Source of the DNA: Loripinus fragilis
Lineage: Eukaryota > Mollusca > Bivalvia > Lucinida > Lucinidae
Assembly (NCBI GenBank): GCA_964019695.1
Contig: OZ026530.1
Span: forward strand, 39,740,944-39,804,943
Direction: 5' to 3'
Length of the DNA stretch: 64,000 nucleotides
The translations under genes were made by a program, and so were the position numbers. Below, piece after piece: positions 1 through 10,779 of this stretch. Within the stretch, counting starts at the first letter, position 1. Every line of letters begins with the position of its first letter. Below the pieces are notes generated by a model. That model saw nothing but the letters and a program-made list of their open reading frames with translations. It was not told the origin of the DNA and searched no databases.

Positions 1-360
1 ATTGTGTTTATTCCTGGCCGCAAGTTGCTATCTATTCTAAGGTGGTGAACTTTGTGGTGTTAGGTATTAGTTGTTGCTTCTATCGTGTGTCGGGGTTAGG
101 TATGGTGATTGTGTTTATTCCTGGCCGTAAGTTGCTGTCTATTCTAAGGTGGTGAACTTTGTGGTATTAGGTATTAGGTGTTGCTTCTATCATGTGTCGG
201 GGTTAAGTGTGGTGATTGTGTTTATTCCTGGCCGCAAGTTGCTGTCTATTCTAAGGTGGTGAATTTTGTGGTATTAGGTATTAGTTGTTGCTTCTATCGT
301 GTGTCGGGGTTCAATGTGGTGATTGTGTTAAATCCTGACCGTAAGTTGCTGTCTATTTTG
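1..360. repeat. Tandem repeat, 107-bp unit, about 3.4 copies, cut by window edge
   Basis: The phrase GATTGTGTTTATTCCTGG recurs with its ATTG at about positions 1, 108, 215 and 322, so the spacing is exactly 107 bp. The last copy is diverged (TTAAATCCTGACC) and the similarity stops near 358. The array continues left of the window, so its full size is unknown. An open frame at 178-522 runs across it, but it starts inside a repeat and has no recognisable domain, so I do not call it a gene. Confidence 0.9.
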
Positions 361-576
361 ATTAATATCCTCGAAAGTATGGCACCGGACCTGGATAGAA
401 TTTGCGACATCTGGATCTGCAGTCAGACGCGCATCTGTAGGCAGACACGTTACCGACTGCGCTACGCGACTCCTGATGGTTTAATTCGTTTGTGGTACAA
501 GAAGGTTGATAATACATTTTAACTTGTATGTAAGAAACCTATCGGCTTGCCTAATCGCATAGCATATAGAATATGC

Positions 577-704
577 CAGGAGTATGAGGATGGGATCGAA
601 ATATCCATCGCGAGGATCACCGTTTGGCCTGACGAGGCTTGTTGACTGATGAAAAACGGTGATCCCGAGGGATGGATTTTTCTACCCCCCCCCCACTCAA
701 ACAC
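577..704. mobile_element. Fold-back (MITE-like) element, 'ATCCGTCCC' family, copy 1
   Basis: An imperfect hairpin: GGGATCGAAATATCCATCGC on the left pairs roughly with GGGATGGATTTTTCTACCC on the right. The halves also share the internal phrase GATCACCGTTT in inverted orientation. The same arrangement (ATCC-CCCTCGGGA-CACCGTTTgTCATCA-CAAGCCTC) recurs at 60913-61031 and, more decayed, near 37.5 kb, so this is a dispersed family. A C-tract sits at the right edge. No coding capacity. Confidence 0.6.
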
Positions 705-2807
705 GAAAAATGGATGTTTTTCTTGCTCACCATTAAATATATTTTATGTTTAAAAATGCCCACAGACGTTCCTGAATACACTGAGATGCTACATGACATG
801 ATGACGTCACTTTAACATACCAATGACATCACTTGACGGCCATCTGTATGAGTTACAATGCAACCAACGTAGAACCCTCAGATGACAGCCTGGGTAAGAT
901 AGCATGGGTAAGATAAGATTTTCTATCCCCAGGGTAAAATCTTTGATATCCCTATCTGGTGTGTAAGAAAAACTATCTATCATCTTGTACATCAGCACAA
1001 TCAAAGCAGTGTTCTTAGCAGGTATCCAGATAAGCACTCTCTTATACATCAGCATAATCAAAGCAGTGTTCTTAAAGGAAAGCGCAATACACCGTAACCG
1101 CTGATATAATTTAAAGGACTATATCTTGGAAAGAATTTGTAAGCAAAGAAATTGCTTAAAAAGTATATATTCAATCAATTATCGTTATTTCAAATTTACG
1201 AAATTGGCGTTGGAATCCGCCTGAGGTAGCCGCAATGTTTTTACACCAGTGACGTCACTTACTCACATCGATTTTCTTGTCGGTTTACCATGCGCAAGGA
1301 GCGCTTGTGTCTTAACAAAATTAGCTGTCCATTTGTATTGAAACTTTGATTTAATTAGCGAGAAAAACAGCTCAAGCGTGTGATAATGTGTAGTCAAAAT
1401 AGTTATGGACTAATTGGATATAAATTTGAGAAGCTAATTGGATGAACTGGAATTCAAAGTAAAAGATACGATATCAGTCTAACGGCCTTTTATCTATCTA
1501 TCACAGTGTTAAAGTGTTAAATCAATCACTTTTAAATCCTCATCCCTTCATCAAATTTGCTTCGTTTTTACTCGAGGTTTTTATTAATGTCTTTTATATC
1601 GAAATATTTAACGCATTCACGCTTCCTATTCAATTGTTTGTTAAATTTTAACAAAGTCAGAACTGTAAGAAATATAAACGCATTTCCTTACACATCTGCA
1701 AAAAATGTACACGACAACCGACCCCACCGCAACATGATTTTTGCTGACATTGCGAGGGTAGATCTACTCCTTTTAAATATCAAACTCATAATGAATAAGC
1801 CAATAAAGCATTTACAAATAGTCTCAATCACAGAGAAAAAAACGTATATGAGAACGGATACTTTTTAAGTTCAAACGGACGGTACCTCGTCTAAAGATCG
1901 ACCGTCTTTGAGAAGTTTTCTCTGGATATTTAATAGAGCACTCATAAGCACTGGTCCCAGCCTATTCTCGAAGGCTTATCCAACAAGATAAACATACATT
2001 TACTCATCTTAACATTAACACTTCTTATGCAAACGATATTTAATTCAGTTGTACGACGAAAGCTCGTCTAACCATTTTGGCAAAACGGCCAAAATTTGCG
2101 AGAATGTGTAGAGATATGATACCCAATCTATGCCACGGACCCTGTGTAATCTAGTACCTGTGTTCACACGTGATTTGAACGAAGTTTAACCGTTAGAATA
2201 AGAAATGAATTTCATTATTTGTCCAATCTTGTTAACATAATGTGACCCGCAACTTATTTCACCAGCTGATCTATTTTTGACAAGAAAAAAAAATGGGGAA
2301 TAAGCGCATGAAAAAGTTACACAAGATGGGTAACTTTTTCATTTCTTTATTACAGAGTTTAATAATCTAAGCTCCAGTTTTTGGGTCTTTCATTCCAGTC
2401 GATCTTTATATAATATATAAACCAATGATACTCACAAAATAATAATAAAGTGTACACTCCAATATAATCCGACTCACATAAACAATGCGTCTCACACATT
2501 CTCAATACACACAGAATGAGCGTAAATGACGTCACGTCCGGGATCCTGGCTCCCGCGCTCCAGGTAAAGCGCTTACAAAAACGGGAACCAAACCAAAAAC
2601 TATGGCGGCGCTCTCAAGCAAACAAAAATCGCTGTGTTGGTATATTTAAACGGCGAGATATCATATTCAATCGTCTCCATTTTCCTATTCTCATCAAATT
2701 TGAACAAATACAGTTCACGTTTTTTTCATTTGTTGCGCTTTCCTTTAAGAGTTTTCTTGCGTAAAAGTATTGCATTTCAGACCCAAAGCTATGGCTGCAA
2801 CAAATTA
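705..2807. other. AT-rich interval without a recognisable gene
   Basis: I see no supported gene here. Two small structures are present. A 34-bp phrase beginning CTTGTACATCAGCACAATCA (983-1017) is repeated with few changes at 1041-1074, a 58-bp tandem duplication. A perfect 13-bp-stem hairpin lies at 2308-2342. The open frames at 1557-1868 and 2516-2966 show no domain, signal or biased composition that would support them. Confidence 0.6.
2308..2342. repeat. Perfect 13-bp inverted repeat with 9-nt loop
   Basis: ATGAAAAAGTTAC (2308-2320) is followed by a 9-nt spacer and then its exact reverse complement GTAACTTTTTCAT (2330-2342). No T-run or gene is placed so as to make this a functional terminator. 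It may be the centre of a decayed fold-back element. Confidence 0.75.
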
Positions 2808-4119
2808 CGAGGGATGTTCGAAATGAATTGCTTTTTCTATCTTTTGACTTCAAATTTCAAGTTAGCTCAAAAGTGCACATTGCATGCCATCGAAGTACTC
2901 TCCGTAACTAGAAATGCAAAGCTTCAACCGATGTATCTCCTTCCTGAAGGCATCAAGGTACGCTGATCTGTGCACAGTAATAAAGTACTGATGAATGACA
3001 GATCCAAGTGCTTGTCAGGACTGGTCTTTACGCCCAGCAAGGAATTATTTCAATTTCGGGAACATAAAGAAATCGCATGGGCCATGGTCTAGGGAATACA
3101 AAGGCAAAACAATTACTTTTTTTTTCTTCAAAAACGCTGTAACTATTGCGTTGGGTATGAGCGGGGACATTGTCATGTAGAAGACGGATGTTTTTAAAAC
3201 CAGTGACAGGGCGTCGTTTCTGATAATACTTTTTCAGTTTCTTAAGTACTAAGTCTTTTTCGTACTTTCCAGTAATGCATTTGCCCTTTTCCGCAGGTAC
3301 TTTAATTGCGCCTCCTTCACTAGAGAAGAAACTTGCATCCAAAACCTTCTTTCCACTCCGGTTGGCAATCATAGGGCATTTGCTGTGTTAAGTGGCCCAG
3401 ATTTCATTGCTTACCTATCTGACGGGCTCAAAACAATGGACCCAAGTTTCATCGCCTGTGACGACATTAGCAAACTGCTTTTTTTCAAATGTTGGAAACA
3501 TTTGAAGCAACTTTTTGACCACTTTAGCCCGTTGTCTGTTTTACTTATCAGTCAACAGATGTGGCACCCATCTAGCAACAATGTTTTGGACTTTTAAATG
3601 CTTCTTAAACATAAGGTAGACCGTTTATAGTGAAATGCCTACTTTTCGTGCAATATCACGAACTGTAGATCTGGCATCTCCTTCAATGATTTCCTTTATT
3701 TTTTAAACGATTTCTTTACGAGATGCAAATTTTGGCCTACCTGATTTGGTGCATTTTTGATGGACTGTACACCAGGTTCAAATTTATTTTTCCAGCGCTC
3801 AACTGTGTCATAAGACACACAAGGTCCATAAGCAGTAGAAAGTTCAGTCATCAGCTGTTTCAAAAAGCAACCAAGTTTTGAGCGAGCTATGATGTAAGCC
3901 AGTATTTCCTCATTCTGGTCGACGCTTCTACCAACTATTTTTACTACAGTGGTCAATGACTGCGTGTATTAATATGGCAAATATTATGTCTTACATGTTC
4001 ATTTATACACCGTTGTGTAGATCCTGAATAAACCTAGAAAGGTATGTATTGCTTTTTATCGTGACTCACGTGGATATCAAGATATTGGACAATAAGCAAT
4101 TCAATTCGAACATCACTCG
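2808..4119 (-). mobile_element. mariner-family DNA transposon, both ends present, 1.31 kb, decayed
   Basis: The left end CGAGGGATGTTCGAAATGA begins just after TA (2806-2807). The right end, read on the minus strand, is CGAGTGATGTTCGAATTGA and lies just before TA (4120-4121). The terminal repeats match over about 26 bp with two differences. TA duplication and ~1.3 kb length are normal for mariner. A broken transposase lies between the ends on the minus strand. To the right of the TA the sequence reads directly as LINE reverse-transcriptase coding. The left flank is not recognisable LINE, so either the LINE was already truncated or the junction was rearranged. Confidence 0.85.
2990..3956 (-). 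pseudogene. mariner transposase pseudogene (DD34D family)
   Basis: Would cut and paste the mariner element as a DDE/D transposase. The N-terminal helix-turn-helix part starts at the ATG at 3956; phrases such as ARSKLGCFLKQLMTELSTAY and VSYDTVERWKNKFE are typical of mariner DNA-binding domains. The catalytic part follows after frameshifts: GDETWVH (first Asp, near 3450), IRLLHDNVPAH (second Asp, near 3180), then a region like PDLAPCDFF in which the third Asp lies (SLDHGPCDFF, near 3070). The frame changes near 3700 and a stop lies near 3390, before the open stretch 3028-3372. The product cannot be active. Confidence 0.85.
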
Positions 4120-4121
4120 TA

Positions 4122-4503
4122 AAAATTCAAATAAGGTTAATCAGAAAATAGATAATGATAGCAGCTACAAGTATCTTGGCTTTTGGATGAATGAATTGTT
4201 ATATGATTTTTTTATCATCTGTTAGTAGAACCCTTGGTGCAATTTATTAGCGTGCTGGTGGCATGAACATTTCCGTTTACACTAAGTTGATAGACCCTAT
4301 GGTGGAACCTGTGTTGTTTTATTGCTCAGGCATATAGGGCCATACAAACTTTTCAGAAATTGAGTCTGTACTGAATAAAGCGGGTATATTTTCTTGGTGT
4401 TATAAACATTGTTCAAATGTTTCATCAAGGGGTGTCTTAGGCTGTACCTCATGTGAAGTTAACAAAATAGAAACAGTTTGCTTGTGGTGTAGACATAGAC
4501 GAT
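4122..4503 (+). pseudogene. Non-LTR (LINE) reverse-transcriptase C-terminal fragment
   Basis: Interrupted plus-strand translation gives SSYKYLGFWMNE, then after a frameshift RTLGAI, GGMNISVYTKLIDPMVEPVL, FYCSGI, then ESVLNKA and FLG. This order (YKYLG, then VYTKLYD..V.PVL.YgsgIWG, then iE.vqnkA.r..LGv) is the familiar region C-terminal to the catalytic core of LINE polymerases, often followed by LWCR as here (VCLWCRHRR). Stops and shifts break it. It is cut on the left by the mariner end and on the right by the composite MITE. I cannot assign the LINE clade. Confidence 0.7.
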
Positions 4504-4504
4504 C

Positions 4505-4832
4505 ATACATGAGTGCTAATGTTTTATTGAATTCATTAAACGAGTTGGGGAAAATAGATAAAATGCGAGGTTTGCCCATCATTTTATCTCTTTTCGCAAC
4601 GAGATAAATAAATTCAATAATACAAGAGCATGGTCGTTAGATTCTGTTTATCATATGGCATTAAGAATACTTTGAAATCTCATTTCTGGCGTAAAAACTT
4701 TATAATTTTGTCATTACAGTTTGCACAGTGCTATGGCCGTTATAACGGTTCCCCTAAATCTGTAAACCACTAGTGGTTTATCGATTATATTACATGGCGG
4801 AATTCCACTGCCAGACGCGACGTCATATGATA
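4505..4832 (+). mobile_element. Composite palindromic MITE, copy 1
   Basis: A ~110-bp palindrome (TATTGAATT-ATTAAAC facing TAAATAAATTCAATA) is joined by TAGATTCT to a second, ~185-bp block bounded by TTTATCATATG and its inverse CATATGATA. That block holds a central AAACCACTAGTGGTTTA palindrome. The same two blocks in the same order occur at 48206-48539 and inverted at 6492-6832, so all are copies of one ~335-bp non-autonomous element. This copy appears to sit in the LINE fragment to its left. A 60-codon minus-strand frame through it is a by-product. Confidence 0.75.
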
Positions 4833-5040
4833 TTAAAGAATATGCATGTGCACAGAATAACACATCGTGTTCACGAATGGTCTCTAAGACCAGAACATGT
4901 GAAAGCAAAATGCAAAAACTTAGTGAACACACATTATTGATTGAAAGCCCTAATAAAGCTATTCATCTCTGCTGTATGTGATATATTGACCGAAATAGAC
5001 ATTACAAAGTGGTATCAGAAGTTGATGAGCAACGATAAGA

Positions 5041-6240
5041 AATAGTAAATGAGTATGATCAGGATATACCACAGCCACAAACTGCAGACCAACCCATGGC
5101 ACCGCGAGGAAGAGCAACACAACAATTACGAGACATCAGGAAGATCACTTAAGCAAAGCAACCAGCTCTCTCTTGCACATCAAGATGATTGCAAAACTAG
5201 AATGGACAGCAAAACAAAGACAAATTACAGACTCCCACACTGAGAGTAACAATAAACAATGAACCAACAACAACAGAACCACCGCCTTAGAACGGACATC
5301 AGCCTAAGCCACCGGTGGCTTAAATATATTTTACTGGTATCAAATCTTCACCCTAGATTCTGCTTTTGTTGTAGTACAAGAAATGTTCAGCTTGCAAGGA
5401 GGCCTTCTAAATATTGCAATGTATCATCATGGAGAAACACTCTAAACAAATTAACAATCCATGATGAAACACAGAAAAAGGCTCAGGACTCACAGATAGT
5501 CAGAGCTAAAGAAAACATCTGAGCCATGGTGGGCCCACCTGCAGATAGGCATCAGGCACCAACCCACCGATTAAAGTTTTACGTCAGAGCCATCATAGAG
5601 TCTGAGGCTTGACCCACCGTCGTGCACTTGAAGAGGAATGCATAGCTATAAACCGTGATGGGGTCTAAAACCAGGCACGCAGACTGTCGCATGACATTCA
5701 AGTTATATCTAACCCTTATATAACATTTGATAATATTTTTGAATAATATCATTGATCACTAAAATAAGGTTTTCCAACAATTCGTTTGACTTCACAACTA
5801 AGTCACTGTAAAATATAGGTTCTGATATGCCCTGTTGCAGAAGAGTTTATAAACCAATGTTGTATTAAACAATAAACTTTGAGTGTCTGTGGTAGCATTT
5901 AGAAAATGCTTTTCGAATGTTATAAGTACTATAACCTTGTTTTATTAAGAACATTAGAGCACACTCTTGCAAAACGAATCAGCTGAGAAATATATACACC
6001 GTATTAGGAATTTCCCCATCAATAAATACTGAATAAGAACATATAGACAATATAAAAGTGTTTTAAGATAGAATATTACGTTAAATGCAACATGGACAGG
6101 GGCCACAGGCGCGTACTTGCAAAGTTGCAATCTACCACTAGGAATTGGAACCGGTAGATACAAAGGAATCTGAACGGCTTTGTAAATACTTTGATCGAAG
6201 ACAAAAAATCTTTTCATTTGATTGTGAATTTTAAAGTGAT
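5041..6240 (-). mobile_element. Penelope-like retroelement, 3' fragment with decayed coding tail
   Basis: The plus-strand left edge AGTAAATGAGTATGATCAGG is the inverse of the element's 3' tail. This phrase and the sequence after it recur at 10.18, 38.5, 54.34 and 60.2 kb, and the inner part recurs at 59.3 kb. At the inner end, near 5950-6020, the minus strand reads DGEIPNTVYI and, after a one-base shift, SQLIRFARVCSNV. These match the C-terminal part of the reverse transcriptase seen at 41.5 kb (DGDVPRSTSYG, ISQLIRFARAFSYV). Everything upstream in the element is missing, so it is a 5'-truncated copy. The frame at 5954-6217 is a wrong-frame remnant of that coding tail. Confidence 0.7.
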
Positions 6241-6491
6241 ATTAGATACATTTTGTTTTCATCTGCTCAGATTAGTAATGATAGATTTGAATACTATGAG
6301 TCCATTAATAAATTAAGTTGGCTTATGAACTGCAACAATCTACAATTACACCTACCAAAAGCTTTATCTAAAATGACTAAGAGAAGATTTTTAGCCGCCT
6401 AGAATCTGTTATTGTTATTCTGAGTAATTAACAACAAGTTGTTTTATATTTATACCTATGCATGAAATATTTTAGATGTAAAATAACTCTA

Positions 6492-6832
6492 TTTATCATA
6501 TGACGTCGCGCCTGGGAGTGAAATAACGCCATGCAATAAAATCAATAAACCACTAGTCGTTTATACATTTTTGGGAAACGTTATGACGTCCGCAATAAAG
6601 TTGCATAAATAATGACACAATTATAACGTTTTTACGGCAGAAATGAGATTTCAAAGAAATCTGAACGTCATATGATAAATAGAATCTAACATTCGTGCGC
6701 TTGTATTATTGAATTTATTAAACTCGTTACAAAAAAGAGATAAAAAGCTCAACAAGCCTCACATTTTATCTCTTTTCTCAAACTCGTTCAATAAATTCAA
6801 TAAAACATGAGCACTCATGTAAGATTCTCTAT
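6492..6832 (-). mobile_element. Composite palindromic MITE, copy 2 (inverted)
   Basis: Inverted relative to the copies at 4505 and 48206. The first block is flanked by TTTATCATATGACGTC (6492) and its inverse ACGTCATATGATAAA (near 6666-6680), a near-perfect 15-bp terminal inverted repeat. It contains AAACCACTAGTCGTTTA. Then AGAATCT joins it to the second palindrome (TATTGAATTTATTAAAC facing the inverse near 6795). This is the best preserved copy for defining the ends of the inner block. Confidence 0.8.
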
Positions 6833-7370
6833 ATAATGTACCTTTCATGTTTAGATAGTGTCTCATTCGCCTACAGGATCTTGAATATTTAAAGGTTTCA
6901 ATGAATGATGTATAATGTGTATATTCGAGGAGATGTGACAGTGACACTTTATTAAACTGTTACTTACCTACTATTACTTACATATTAAAAGGCAATACAG
7001 GTGGATTATAACATTAAGATTGAGTTAATTATTTGATGAATCAAAAAGAGCACATCTGAGTGCTAAATAAATATGATTGAGGGAGTCTGTAAGGCAACCG
7101 TAAATAGCATATTTAATGGTGCGAGCTAAACTCCCATACACACAACGACAAAACACATAAAAATACAATTTTATTTTCTATTAACAGTTACACTAATAAA
7201 ATATGTATGAAAATACCAATAAAACTATTATTTAAGGTATTGCAGTTTTAGTTCCTCTGCAAAATGCCGTGATTAAGGTATCAGCATCCAAGCCCAGGCT
7301 AGTTTAAATTCGTGGTAAAGGAGGAGAAAGAACTCCGCGAAATTTCTCGTTGTCCCGCGAAATAGCAAAA
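6833..7370. other. AT-rich interval, nothing recognised
   Basis: I find no open frame with a recognisable domain, RNA gene or clear repeat boundary between the composite MITE and the fold-back structure that begins near 7375. Confidence 0.5.
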
Positions 7371-8049
7371 AGCTACGTGCACTAAGAGGCTTTTTTGGCC
7401 AGCTTTTTAGGCCAAAAATTGAGAATTGCTTTTCACAAAGTTATTCGTATTAGTTTATTAGAACAATAGCCCTGGTGTCAAAGTCTGGTATTGATTCTAC
7501 TTTTACCGTTGCTGTGGTAATAAAAATGGCTACAAAAATAGGCTGAAAATAGAAAAGTATCCATTTTGGATCAAATTCGAGGCATTTGACAGAGAAATTA
7601 ACAAAGAGCACAAGCAAATACAAAAAAAAGATATTTTATCAGATGATGGGAATTATCACAGCACACAACATATTAACAGTGTTTCGATATTCTCTCGTGC
7701 TGATATCTAATTCTTTAAAAACAGGTTTCCAAAAGCCTTACATTTGGCCCAACCAGGCAAGTTCTCTTTTTTAAGCATATCGTCGCTTCAGTGCTATAGT
7801 GTTCTATCTACCATTGCACAAGTTTTGAGAAAAATGGGTTTGAAAATTTTAGCATCCTGATTTTTGATGCCTTATTTATCACAGGCCTTTGAATCATACC
7901 AGAGGGCTAAAATATATACATACAGCGTAAATGACCTTGGTTTGAAGAAATTTTTACTGTAATATGGAATTTACAGGCATTTATGAACATAGAACATTAT
8001 GCCCTAAAATCGCCTTTTGCGTTCAATGCTATAGTGTTCTATATTTTCC

Positions 8050-9985
8050 TACCACTTATTATTCGGTTTATGGAGTCAATTCGTATACTTGTCTGAACAG
8101 AAATGCTAATTTGTGCCTAAAAGTAGCAGATTAAGTCATTTATTTGGCATAACAGTTACAAACCGCACGGAGTATGCCATTACAAATTTATGCAAGGGAG
8201 GTAATCTGTTTCTACATGTATTTTTTCTGTCAACTGGGCCAATTTATATAATATTTTAGACTGAACTGATTATTTGGACATTAAAGTAGCAGATTTAACC
8301 ATTGATTTGTAATAACATCGACAAAGGATCATTGACGGTTTGGGCCTTACACGCCTATTTTTCTGATTCACAGAACGCTGCTTTTGAGCTTCTAGTGTGG
8401 TGCATGTAGTATCAGTGCAATAGATGAATCTAATGGCAAGTGCCAGCTAGCAAAATATTTTCAAAATTCCTACGCACTCGAGTGTTATGGCGGGTAGAAA
8501 GGGGAGGGGGTCTGAAATTTTATGAAAATGAAAAGTGCTTTAAAAAGTGATTTCTGCACGTTTTCTTGGTTTATTTGGTAGGCATGGTGATATCTATTGA
8601 TTATACCATATGCAGAGTATTAACGAATCGCGATTATTGATAAAATTGTTTTAAAAACAAAATATGTTTTGTAATAAAATGATTTGAGGAGATAATTTAG
8701 AAGTTACCTGTACATTTTTGACTTCATGTACCGTAAATAATACAAAACTAACTCAACAAAAGAAATAAATATTTTTGAAGGAATGAAAGTGTCCCATTTA
8801 GCATTGGAAAGTAAATCTGATTCTAACTAGATCCTTTGAATATTACTTTTGCTTTGTTTAAAGGGCATAGCATGTTGAATGTATTTAAAGTGTCCGAATA
8901 TTTATGGTATACATATGCATGTATATCCCTATAGGAGACAATATATTGAACACTAAAGTATTTACCCGGTATAACTCTTTGCATGCAAGTGGATAATTTT
9001 GTCGTTTGCCAATAGCCTTTTGCAAACATTTTGAACCAAGATTAAGACCAACAGAATGTCCGTCTTGATCTGGATCCAATCTTTTTGACACTCTGATGGT
9101 GGTCCTGGGTGGTTTATTTTTAAAAACTTTTATTTTGAAGAAAGTCAGCAGACAAAAATAAAAACATGAACAATTTCCTAGCATGCAAATAGATAAGTAC
9201 AGGGCGTTTGCAAATTAATGTGTCATTTAATAACAGTGAGATTTTTTCTTATGAAAAATGCATAAAACCTTGCTAATTCTACTTTTAATCTTTAAGTACT
9301 TTATATTAAACTAGCACAGAATACAAAGCAATTTAGGAGGTTGGTTCTAGAGAATTTCATTACTGTCATTAATTTCTTATTTGGTAGAAAAGGCATTTTA
9401 TGGGCTTAGGCCCTGGGTTTTTGGGCTGCTGAACATCTTTTCCCCCCTTGTGCCAGCAAGTCACTTTCATACAATGTGTAAAAAAATGGTAACACATATA
9501 CATGCAAAAGTTTTTGCTGGCACACGGGGGGGGGGGGGAATGATATTTTAAAAAATGTTTTCGGATTTCTATATATCTTAATGTAAAACTGATTGTTCTA
9601 CCCAAATTTTCACATCTTTGAAACATTAAATATCAAAAACGGATTTTACAGCCATAAAGTACTCAGGTCAGGGTAGCTTCAAGGTGAAGAAAGGGACAAT
9701 TGACAAACTTTATTTTTTCTGAAAACCATAGGCATTTACCCATAGCAAGTGTCAATGATCCTTACTTCAATTAAAGTAGTTTAGATATGTGTAAGGGAGG
9801 TAATCTGTTTCTACAGTTTATCATTCTGTCCATGGATCAATTTGCGTTATATTTTTGACTGAGCGAAATATTTGGACCTAAAAGTAGCCGATATAGCCAT
9901 TAGTTCGTCATAAAACCTACAAACTGCTCCAATTCAGGAAATTTAAATTTATGTAAGGGAGGTAACTGCAATTTTAAGCAATTTC
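8050..9985 (+). repeat. Dispersed internal direct repeats inside the fold-back
   Basis: The phrase AAGGGAGGTAATCTGTTTCT is found near 8195 and 9793, with a variant (AAGGGAGGTAACTGC) near 9957. Each is followed or preceded by related text: a TTTGGAC-TAAAAGTAGC-GAT motif and a TAACA-ACAAA-CGC motif. I read at least three diverged copies of a ~130-160 bp unit (8050-8190, 8195-8340, 9790-9955). The frames at 8823-9184 and 9369-9626 between them show no domain. The latter runs over a G-tract (9527-9538). Confidence 0.5.
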
Positions 9986-10174
9986 ACCAAGGGAAGTGAC
10001 TTTATGTAGATAGAACAGTGTGACACTAAACTCACCCAGTCACGTGACATAGTCATCATTGGCCATTGGATGAATATCACTTAGAACACTATAGCACTGA
10101 ACGAAATTGTCTTTTTGTAGATAGAACAGAAAAGCACAGCGATTTTAAGCTTACTGGGAGGGGATAGGCAAATG

Positions 10175-10475
10175 AAAAATAGTAAGTGAGTATGATCAGG
10201 AAATACCACAATCACAAACCACAGACAACCCCGTGGCACCGCGAGGAAGAGCCGCTCAACCATAACGAGACACTAGGAAGACAAATTAAGCAAAGCAACC
10301 AGCTCTCTCTTCCCCATCAAGATGATTGCAATACTAGAATGGAAATAAAGTAACGTACAACAAAACATAGAACAATTACAGACTCCCACAATGGGAGTAA
10401 CAATAAACAAAAAGTCAACAACAACAGAACCACCGCCTTAGAACGGACAGCAGCCAAAGCCACCCGTAGATAGAA
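10175..10475 (-). mobile_element. Penelope-like 3' tail fragment inserted in the fold-back
   Basis: On the plus strand AGTAAGTGAGTATGATCAGG opens a ~290-bp stretch nearly identical in layout to 5045-5310: GGCACCGCGAGGAAGAGC, then AGCAACCAGCTCTCTCTT, then ACCACCGCCTTAGAACGGAC. It ends abruptly with the element's remaining length missing. The orientation is the same as the copy at 5.0 kb. The two minus-strand frames across it are not real genes. Confidence 0.75.
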
Positions 10476-10779
10476 CATTTGATCCCCTTTCCAACGGTAT
10501 GCATAACTCATTTTTGACGAAAATGTATACTTAGAACACTATAGCACTGAAGCGACGATATGTTGTAGGCCATTTTTGTTACCATAGCAATGGTAAAAGT
10601 AAAATAAATACCAAAATTTTACGCTTGAGTTATGCTTCTAAGAAACCAATTAGATGATTGTTTGAATAGCAACTTTCAATTTTCGGCTCTGGAGGGGGCC
10701 AAATTTGCACCTTAATGTAAGTAGCTGTTTAACGTTTGCCTTTTTCGCACAGAAGCGAGATTTATGTTTTTCCTTACCA

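Larger units (their letters stand above)
7375..10740. mobile_element. Large nested fold-back structure, about 3.4 kb
   Basis: The left arm (about 7400-7560, containing ACTTTTACCGTTGCTGTGG) is inverted in the right arm (about 10565-10730, containing CCATAGCAATGGTAAAAGT). Inside these, ATATCGTCGCTTCAGTGCTA (7779) is exactly inverted at 10527-10560. Further in, CAATGCTATAGTGTTCTAT (8026) faces AGAACACTATAGCACTGAA (10082). The right arm lacks about 215 bp found in the left arm (7560-7773). The same arm sequence forms the hairpin at 39581-39882. No transposase is visible inside. It may be a non-autonomous fold-back element into which other repeats have inserted. Confidence 0.65.

Noticed and set aside
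178..522. 114-codon plus-strand frame
   Set aside because: It begins inside a 107-bp tandem repeat and has no domain, signal peptide or exon border.
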